Origin: Pseudomonadota bacterium
GTDB lineage: Bacteria; Pseudomonadota; Alphaproteobacteria; Puniceispirillales; Marisalimonadaceae
Reading direction: 5' to 3'
DNA: 64,000 bases
Assembly: GCA_028382005.1 (NCBI GenBank)
Contig: JAOESH010000008.1
Coordinates: 1-64,000, forward strand
The notes beneath the pieces are model-generated. The model ran no database searches, was not told the origin of the DNA, and saw only the letters and a list, made by a program, of their open reading frames with translations. Both the position numbers and the translations under genes were made by a program. This document shows, one piece after another, positions 57,380 through 64,000 of this stretch (positions within the stretch are counted from its first letter, which is position 1; every line of letters starts with the position of its first letter).

Positions 57380-58960
57380 ATGAATAAAGTTAATCCTTTC
57401 TTATATTCCAACATAGATAATAGTAATCACTGGATAATTTCAGAGATTATTTTAAATCAATGTAAGAAACATCCAGAAAAAAAAATTATAGAGTTTGTAG
57501 ATGGACCAGAATGGTCATTTAATATTTTAAAAGATATAGCTTTTGAAAAAGCAAAAATCTTGAAGGATTTAAAGATTAAGCAAGGAGATACCATAACTGT
57601 AATGGTAGATGATCCAATAGAATTTATTCCTTATTGGGTTGCTTCAAGTTTTCTTGGAGTCATGTTTGTTGCCTTAAACACCGGCCTTAAGGGAAGTGTG
57701 CTTTATCATCAAATTAAATTAGCAAATTCTAGTGTTATGATAGTTAGTGATCTTCATTACAAAGATGTTGATCAATTAGTTAAAGAAAAAAAATCTAAAA
57801 TTAAAGTTTTTAATTGTTCTGAACTTAAATCTAAAGGAATGATTTTAGAAAAGGAGGTTTATGTTGGTAAGATAAGTGATGAGACATGCACAATGTTTAC
57901 AAGTGGAACATCAGGTCCTTCCAAAGGAGTTTTAATGCCTAATGCACATTGTGTTTTATTTGCCGTTGGCACAATTGAAAATTACAAATTAAACCACAAC
58001 CATATTTTTTATATTTCTCTTCCTTTATTTCATGCAAATGGTCTTTTTATGCAACTTTTAGCTTGTATTATGGTTGGGTCAAAAGCTGTAATAAAATCTC
58101 GTTTTTCTGCTTCTAATTGGCTAAATGATATCAGAAAGTACAATGTAACGCATACAAATATGTTAGGGGCTATTGCTGCGTTTATTACAGCTCAACCCCC
58201 ATCAGAAAATGATAAAGATCATAATTTAATATTAATTGGTTCCGCTCCTCTACCTAGTGAACCTGAGAGAGTTTTTAGAGATAGGTTTGGTGTTAAGGAT
58301 GTGTTGCCTCTATATGGAATGACAGAAGTAAATATTCCATTATATGGTTTAATAAACGAAAAAGGAGATGGTAAATGTGGAAAATTATACCATAAATATT
58401 TTGAAGTCGAAATAAGAGATCCAGAAACTGATTTACCTATAAAAGACGGTGAAGTGGGTGAAATTGTAGTTAGACCGAAACAGCCGTTTGGGTTTATGTC
58501 AGGTTATATGGGTATGCCAGAAAAAACAGTTGAGACATGGAGAAATTTTTGGTTTCATACTGGCGATGCTGGAATAAAAGACCAATCAGGTAGCTTTACT
58601 TTTGTAGATAGAATTAAAGATTGTATCAGAAGACGTGGTGAAAATATTTCTTCATATGAAGTTGAACAGGCTTTTCTAGAAATTTCATATATCACTGAAG
58701 CTGCAGCGTATGCTATTCCGGCCAAAGGTGGGGAGGGTATGGAAGATGAAGTTATGGTTGCTTTAATGATAAATAATAACATGTTAATTGATTATATAGA
58801 TTTATTAAATCAAGCTAAAAAAAATTTAGCAACATTTGCTGTTCCAAAATACATAAGAATAATGGATCATTTTCCAAAAACACAAACTGGTAAAATTCAA
58901 AAAAATAAATTAAGAGAAGATGGTGTTACAGTTGACACTTGGCAAAATAAAAATATTTAA
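57380..58960 (+). CDS. AMP-binding acyl-CoA ligase (CaiC-like)
   Basis: CTMFTSGTSGPSKGVLMPNAH, LPLYGMTEVNIPLYG, FWFHTGDAGIKDQSGSFTFVDRIKDCIRRRGENISSYEVE. Confidence 0.92.
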   Translation: MNKVNPFLYSNIDNSNHWIISEIILNQCKKHPEKKIIEFVDGPEWSFNILKDIAFEKAKILKDLKIKQGDTITVMVDDPIEFIPYWVASSFLGVMFVALNTGLKGSVLYHQIKLANSSVMIVSDLHYKDVDQLVKEKKSKIKVFNCSELKSKGMILEKEVYVGKISDETCTMFTSGTSGPSKGVLMPNAHCVLFAVGTIENYKLNHNHIFYISLPLFHANGLFMQLLACIMVGSKAVIKSRFSASNWLNDIRKYNVTHTNMLGAIAAFITAQPPSENDKDHNLILIGSAPLPSEPERVFRDRFGVKDVLPLYGMTEVNIPLYGLINEKGDGKCGKLYHKYFEVEIRDPETDLPIKDGEVGEIVVRPKQPFGFMSGYMGMPEKTVETWRNFWFHTGDAGIKDQSGSFTFVDRIKDCIRRRGENISSYEVEQAFLEISYITEAAAYAIPAKGGEGMEDEVMVALMINNNMLIDYIDLLNQAKKNLATFAVPKYIRIMDHFPKTQTGKIQKNKLREDGVTVDTWQNKNI

Positions 58961-58997
58961 TTATCATATTTAAATTTAATAATATAAAGGAATTGAA

Positions 58998-59915
58998 ATG
59001 GCTAATAATGAATTTAAGGGTTGTTGGCCTGTTGCCCCAACACCGTTTAAACCAAATGGTGAAGTAGACAAAGAAGGAATGAAAAGAGTTATTGACTGTA
59101 TGGTTGACCAAAAGGTTGACGGGATTTGTATTTTAGCAAATTATTCAGAGCAATTTTTGTTGTCCGATGAAGAAAGAGAAATATTAACTAGATTGTGTAT
59201 AGAGCATGTAGCTGGAAGAGTGCCTGTTATCACCACAGTAAGTCATTTCTCGACAGATATTGCATTATCCCGGGCAAAGCTTGTGAAGGCCTTAGGTGGT
59301 GAGATGATAATGATGATGGCTCCCTATCATGGAGCACTAATGAAAGGAACCCCTCAGCAAACTTTTGAACAGTTTTCTAAAGTAGGTGAAGCAAATGTAA
59401 CTATTATGGTTCAAGATGCTCCATTGTCAGGTGTCGATTTACCTGTTCCTCTTTTAATAAAGATGGCAAAAGAAATTGAGATGGTAAAGTGTTTTAAAAT
59501 TGAATGTGCTCAGGCTGCTGCAAAGTTAAGAGTACTTATAAAAGAGGGTGGAGAAGTTATAGAAGGTCCTTTTGACGGAGAAGAAGGAATAACTTTGTTT
59601 GCCGACTTGGAAGCTGGTGCAACTGGAAATATGAGTTCAGCAATGATCCCAGATTTAATAAGGCCCGTAGTCACAGATTTTCTAGATGGTAAAATTGATA
59701 AAGCTGAAACTCAGTATAATAATATTTTACCTTTAATAAATTATGAAAATAGACAGTGTGGATTCAGGGCTGCAAAAGTAATTATGAAAGAGGGGGGAAT
59801 AATAGGCTCCGATTTTTGTAGACATCCAATTCCTTCTTTAGAAGAAAACACGAGAGCTGGTTTAATAAATTTAGCTAAGAGGTTTGATCCTGTAGCCTTG
59901 AATTGGGGAAAATAA
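58998..59915 (+). CDS. Dihydrodipicolinate synthase (DapA)-family aldolase/lyase, non-canonical
   Basis: WPVAPTPFKPNGEVDKEGMKRVIDCMVDQKVDGI, Schiff-base Lys in VKCFKIECAQ; IMVQDAP replaces the usual LYNVP. Confidence 0.87.
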   Translation: MANNEFKGCWPVAPTPFKPNGEVDKEGMKRVIDCMVDQKVDGICILANYSEQFLLSDEEREILTRLCIEHVAGRVPVITTVSHFSTDIALSRAKLVKALGGEMIMMMAPYHGALMKGTPQQTFEQFSKVGEANVTIMVQDAPLSGVDLPVPLLIKMAKEIEMVKCFKIECAQAAAKLRVLIKEGGEVIEGPFDGEEGITLFADLEAGATGNMSSAMIPDLIRPVVTDFLDGKIDKAETQYNNILPLINYENRQCGFRAAKVIMKEGGIIGSDFCRHPIPSLEENTRAGLINLAKRFDPVALNWGK

Positions 59916-59951
59916 AAAGTAAACTATATACGATTCAATTTGGAGGAATAT

Positions 59952-60482
59952 ATGCCTTATACATTAAATGATCTAGCTGGTGATATAAAAGAAATACTTA
60001 TTAATAATAAAATCCCAAACGGATCAGACAAAATATGTTATTTTGTTTCTAAAGCTTTAATGGATCAAAATTTTGTCGTTGAGAACCTTCCTGATAGAGT
60101 AGAAGGGGAACCATCAAGAAAAATACTGTACGAAGATAAAGATACAGATTTTTGTATTTGTGGTCACGTTTATGCAAATGAAGCTATAGGATTGCCTCAT
60201 GACCATGGACCAAGTTGGGCGATATATGGGCAAGCATCTGGAGAAACTGAGATGACTGATTGGGAAATTATTCAAGAAAAATCTTCAGATGATGTTTTGT
60301 ACGTAAAACCTAGTGAAACCTATCTTATGAAAACAGGTGACGTTCATTTTTATGATATAGGTGACGTTCATTCGCCAGTAAGAAAAGATCCAGTTAGACT
60401 ACTGAGAATAGAAGGTACAAATTTAGACAATATCAAAAGGTCTAATATAAAGTCGTTTAATGGAGAAGAAAGCAAAGGTTAA
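59952..60482 (+). CDS. Cupin-fold protein resembling cysteine/3-mercaptopropionate (thiol) dioxygenase
   Basis: LPHDHGPSWAIYGQASGETEMTDWE (two His) and GDVHFYDIGDVHSPV (third His) parallel the CDO 3-His site; GGAGGA RBS supports ATG 59952. Confidence 0.6.
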   Translation: MPYTLNDLAGDIKEILINNKIPNGSDKICYFVSKALMDQNFVVENLPDRVEGEPSRKILYEDKDTDFCICGHVYANEAIGLPHDHGPSWAIYGQASGETEMTDWEIIQEKSSDDVLYVKPSETYLMKTGDVHFYDIGDVHSPVRKDPVRLLRIEGTNLDNIKRSNIKSFNGEESKG

Positions 60483-60499
60483 CTAAAATTTATTTGTAT

Positions 60500-62065
60500 T
60501 TATAATAGATTAAAGAATGACAATTCCTGTTCATCCATCTTATCAACTAAGTCTGTTTCCCATTTCAAATACTGCTCAGCGTGAGCTTTACTACCCTCGT
60601 GCCTTTTATAAGTATGAAAATTAAAATCTATACGTTTCTCTTTGGCCATTTTGTTTATTGTACGATCAAAAATATCAGGCTGTTTTATTAAATCATCTTT
60701 TGACCATTTATAAACTTTTATCTTACAATTTTTATTTTGACCTTGAATATCTTTTACAATTAAAAAAGCTTTTTTTAAATCATCAGTAATAATTATTATA
60801 TCATTATTTTTATAGATATTTTTTTTAAAAATTTCCGATCGGTTTAACCACAAAGAGTTTTTTAACCTAACATTTAAATAATCTTGACTTAATCTTATAT
60901 CAAATAAAGTATGATTTTTTAAGTTGATCAATTCGTTAATATTTAAAATATCTAAAATTTCTTCTTTTTGATTATAATGCTTCTTTAATTTTAATTTTGA
61001 AGCTTCTGAAATCCCATCTTTTAATATAAACACCTTAAAATTCATTCTTTTTAGCCACATAGCTGTAGTTCCAGCTCTAACTAAATCTCCATCATCAATT
61101 AAAATGACGTTTGATTTCCAAACACCAATGTGCTTATCAGTTGCTTGAACAAGCTGTCCTCCTGGTACGTTTGGAATTTCACTAACAGTTTTATTTCCCA
61201 GAGCATTGGTTACGTTAAATACAAACGTAGATGCATTTGTATCATTTATTAATTGTTGAGCTTGCGATACATCAATTACTTTAATATTATTCTTATTAAT
61301 TAAGTTTAAGGCCTTTTCTTTTAATTCTTTGATTTCCAGATCGTTTGGTAAAATACCTATTATTTTGTCTTTATTGTGATCTAAACTGAGATTAGATAAA
61401 AACCACCCTTGAGTTCCGTTTTCTAGAGCTTTGACAGTATTTTTTATACCAAACTCAATTAGTGTTTGCGCTCCGATAATAGACCTCGTTCTTCCAGCGC
61501 AATTAATAATTATTTCTGTATTTTGGTCATTGATATAAGAAGGAACTCTTAATGCTAATTCTGCATTGGGACAACATATACTTTTGGGTATACTCATTTT
61601 TATATACTCATCAAATGGTCTGCCATCAATTACAATATAGTTTTCGTTTTTTGATTGTTTATGATGAAGTTCTTTAGCTGTGATTGAAGGGGTATGAAAT
61701 TTTTTTTCAATTAATTCACCAAAACTCTTACTTGGTACATTGATACCATCAAACAATGAAAATCCTTTTTTTGTCCATTCTTTAACACCACCTTCTACTA
61801 CAAAGATATTCAAGTAACCTAAGGAATCAGCTTTATCATAAGCATGATTTGAAATTTCGTTATGACTATCTATAAGAATTAATCTTGTTTTTTTGTTAGG
61901 CACTAGTGTTTCTAAATTGAGCTCAAAAATACTATATGGTAATGATATGGCGAAAAAAGGGTGTCCATTGGTATGTTGACTTAATTCTCTTAAATCAATA
62001 AATGCAACCTCTTTTTCATCGTAGAGACATAATTTCACTTTTTCTGCGGATATTTTAGTATTCAT
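60500..62065 (-). CDS. Four-domain rhodanese-like sulfurtransferase
   Basis: Repeated rhodanese folds (VAFIDLRELSQHTNGH; IVIDGRPFDEYIKMSIPKSICCP; VIDVSQAQQL; TLFDIRLSQDYLNVRLKNSLWL); one catalytic loop CAGRTRS. Confidence 0.9.
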   Translation of the reverse strand: MNTKISAEKVKLCLYDEKEVAFIDLRELSQHTNGHPFFAISLPYSIFELNLETLVPNKKTRLILIDSHNEISNHAYDKADSLGYLNIFVVEGGVKEWTKKGFSLFDGINVPSKSFGELIEKKFHTPSITAKELHHKQSKNENYIVIDGRPFDEYIKMSIPKSICCPNAELALRVPSYINDQNTEIIINCAGRTRSIIGAQTLIEFGIKNTVKALENGTQGWFLSNLSLDHNKDKIIGILPNDLEIKELKEKALNLINKNNIKVIDVSQAQQLINDTNASTFVFNVTNALGNKTVSEIPNVPGGQLVQATDKHIGVWKSNVILIDDGDLVRAGTTAMWLKRMNFKVFILKDGISEASKLKLKKHYNQKEEILDILNINELINLKNHTLFDIRLSQDYLNVRLKNSLWLNRSEIFKKNIYKNNDIIIITDDLKKAFLIVKDIQGQNKNCKIKVYKWSKDDLIKQPDIFDRTINKMAKEKRIDFNFHTYKRHEGSKAHAEQYLKWETDLVDKMDEQELSFFNLL

Positions 62066-62120
62066 TAAAAATCAATCGTTAATATAATTTTACATAATTT
62101 TAAAAATTAATATAAGATTT

Positions 62121-62132
62121 TTAACATGTTAA
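62121..62132. promoter_or_regulatory. Perfect 12-bp palindrome TTAACATGTTAA upstream of ThDP enzyme
   Basis: Direct reading; in the divergent rhodanese/ThDP intergenic region, 18 bp before ATG 62151. Confidence 0.4.
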
Positions 62133-62150
62133 GTCAAAAAGGAGATTTGT

Positions 62151-63803
62151 ATGGCAGATTACAATATTGGGGACTTAGTATCTGAGTTCTTATATCAAAT
62201 GAATGTAAAAGATGTTTTTGGTGTGGTTTCAGTTCACAACATACCCATGTTAGATGCCATAGGTAGAAGAAATTATATAAAAATGATACCTGCAAGAGGT
62301 GAAATGGGCGCAGGTCACATGGCAGACGGTTACGCTAGAACAACAAATGGTCTTGGTATTGTTTTTACAAGTACTGGCCCAGGAGCAGCTAACGCAGCTG
62401 GATCTGTGGTTGAGGCTCGTTTTGCAGGTTCTCCTGTACTCCATTTTACTGGTCAAACTGCAACAGGCAATTTAGACAAAAATCAAGGGACAGTTCATGA
62501 TGTTTATGATCAGCTAGGTATGCTCAAATCAATATCAAAAAAAGCTATTAGAATAAGTAATGCAGATGATGCTCTTTCACAATTAATGGAGGCTGTTACC
62601 GTAGCTCTCACACCTCCTATGGGACCAGTCTCAATCGAAATACCTATAGACATTCAACGAACTAATATTGAAAGGCCCTCAATGCTTGATCAAATCAAGT
62701 TACCAACTATTAATTTACAAATTGGTTATACATCGTCTGTAGACCAAATTGAAAGTATAATTAAAACATCTAAAAGAAAAATACTTTGGGTTGGTAATGG
62801 AGGTAAGTACGCAAAAGACGAGGTAGAAAAATTTATTGAAATGGGATTTGCTGTTGTAACTAGTACCTTGGGAAAGGGCGTAGTACCTGAAAGTAACTTA
62901 ATGAGTTTTGGTGCTTTTAATGCAGTACCACTTATAGAAGATTTTTATCAAACATTAGATTTAATGATAGTAGTTGGAAGTAGATTAAGAGGACATGAAA
63001 CAAGAGACATGTCTTTAAAGCTTCCACATAATATTATTCAGATAGACATAGACCCTGATGCAGAGGAGAGAACATATAAAACAAATTTATTTCATTGTGG
63101 TGATGCAAAGAAAGTTTTAGGAGAACTTGCGGATAGATTATCAAATCAACTTTCTAGTGATGATGAATGGGTAAATGAAGTAGCTAATCTAAAAAGTAAA
63201 ATTTTACAAGATTACAAAAACAACCTTGGAGCATATAAAGACTTTCCAGAAGTCATAAGAAGAGTTCTTCCTGAAGATGGAATATGGGTTAGAGATGTTA
63301 CTATTTCTAATAGTATGTGGGGCAATCGTTCAATGTTAATAAATAAGCCTGAACAAAATATTTATCCTGTAGGAGCGGCAATTGGGCCAGGAATGGCACT
63401 TGCTATTGGAGCTTCTGTTGGAAGTGATGGAAAAAAAACTATTGCCATGTGTGGTGATGGTGGTTTCATGCTAAATCTTCCTGATTTATGGACAGCTTCA
63501 GAAACAAATTGTGATGTTGTTTTTTTAGTAATGAATGATCAAGGCTATGGTGTCATAAAACATATTCAAGAAAGCATGTATGGTGGACGTAAATTTTATG
63601 CTGACTTATTAGGGCCAAATTTTGAAGACTTAGCAAAGGTTGCAAAAATGAAATATAAAAGGATTGACCACGCTAACGAATTAGAAAAGAAATTAGATGA
63701 AGCTGTAAAATTTTCTGGACCGGTTTTAGTGGAAGTTAATGTCCATTCAGTTGGAGAGATGCCTCGTTATTTTGCTCCTCCGCCTCATGCAACTAAAGTA
63801 TAA
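62151..63803 (+). CDS. Thiamine pyrophosphate-dependent enzyme (acetolactate synthase/decarboxylase-like)
   Basis: ARGEMGAGHMADGYART (Glu), TSTGPGAANAAG, MCGDGGFMLNLPDLWTASETNCDVVFLVMNDQGYGVIK ThDP motif. Confidence 0.93.
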   Translation: MADYNIGDLVSEFLYQMNVKDVFGVVSVHNIPMLDAIGRRNYIKMIPARGEMGAGHMADGYARTTNGLGIVFTSTGPGAANAAGSVVEARFAGSPVLHFTGQTATGNLDKNQGTVHDVYDQLGMLKSISKKAIRISNADDALSQLMEAVTVALTPPMGPVSIEIPIDIQRTNIERPSMLDQIKLPTINLQIGYTSSVDQIESIIKTSKRKILWVGNGGKYAKDEVEKFIEMGFAVVTSTLGKGVVPESNLMSFGAFNAVPLIEDFYQTLDLMIVVGSRLRGHETRDMSLKLPHNIIQIDIDPDAEERTYKTNLFHCGDAKKVLGELADRLSNQLSSDDEWVNEVANLKSKILQDYKNNLGAYKDFPEVIRRVLPEDGIWVRDVTISNSMWGNRSMLINKPEQNIYPVGAAIGPGMALAIGASVGSDGKKTIAMCGDGGFMLNLPDLWTASETNCDVVFLVMNDQGYGVIKHIQESMYGGRKFYADLLGPNFEDLAKVAKMKYKRIDHANELEKKLDEAVKFSGPVLVEVNVHSVGEMPRYFAPPPHATKV

Positions 63804-63815
63804 AAGTTGTTAGAC

Positions 63816-64000
63816 ATGCCAACTGAGCTCTCTGAGTTTACTTTTTATTTTTTAATTTTAGCAAGTATGATGACCTCCTTTATAAGCGCTGCTTTTGGAA
63901 TTGGTGGTGGTGCAATTCTTTTAGGTCTTCTTGCTCTTAAACTGCCTCCTATTGCATTGCTTCCAATACATGGAATTGTTCAAATAGGTTCTAATTTAGG
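63816..64000 (+). CDS. TauE/SafE-family sulfite/anion exporter, truncated by window end
   Basis: My translation from ATG 63816: MPTELSEFTFYFLILASMMTSFISAAFGIGGGAILLGLLALKLPPIALLPIHGIVQIGSNL; TauE/SafE N-terminal signature; not in the supplied ORF track. Confidence 0.82.
   Translation, partial: MPTELSEFTFYFLILASMMTSFISAAFGIGGGAILLGLLALKLPPIALLPIHGIVQIGSNL

Noticed and set aside
1-64000. CRISPR arrays, prophage, transposons, toxin-antitoxin pairs
   Set aside because: No regular spaced repeats, integrase, transposase or TA signatures found on either strand. The amidase at 855 is phage-lysozyme-like but has no phage neighbours.

Overview
The window is about 64 kb of AT-rich, very densely coded DNA. 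It looks like a streamlined alphaproteobacterial chromosome: GapR/DUF2312, DUF1244, an alphaproteobacterial-type MntR, and many TTG/GTG starts and overlapping or abutting convergent genes. I found no rRNA, tRNA, CRISPR array, integrase or transposase. Order: (1) a peptidoglycan hydrolase pair (NlpC/P60 and a T7-lysozyme-like amidase) and a low-GC polysaccharide cluster (flippase, GT2, EpsG-like polymerase, GT4), 65-5865. (2) Housekeeping genes pyrC, queF, pyrF, gapR, mntR, sufE and rRNA methyltransferases, mixed with acetoacetyl-CoA ligase and MFS/MarR genes, 5866-18750. (3) A HAD/ACAD/SDR/APH-kinase/MFS/ECH/acyl-CoA-ligase block, 18767-26368. It resembles a split version of mammalian ACAD10/ACAD11 and the Pseudomonas LvaACDE 4-hydroxyacid/levulinate pathway. 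(4) An organosulfur block: SBP56/methanethiol oxidase, a 2Fe-2S ferredoxin and a CoA-binding protein coupled by ATGA overlaps, next to an unusual CoA-binding::O-acetylhomoserine sulfhydrylase fusion, 26384-30538. (5) A valine/short-chain acyl-CoA degradation block, 30693-36082. (6) A complete Liv/HAAT-type ABC transporter between two acyl-CoA ligases plus SDR/MaoC, 36729-46344. (7) A divergent DmdC-like/DmdB-like pair, a fused indolepyruvate ferredoxin oxidoreductase, further acyl-CoA ligases, a second OAH sulfhydrylase, a DapA-like enzyme with an altered active site, a thiol-dioxygenase-like cupin, a four-domain rhodanese, a ThDP enzyme and a TauE/SafE exporter truncated by the window end, 46578-64000. 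The two most interesting candidates are the ACAD10/11-like 4-hydroxyacyl-CoA module and the linked volatile-thiol/organosulfur modules. All family assignments come from reading the translated proteins by eye; no database search was run.
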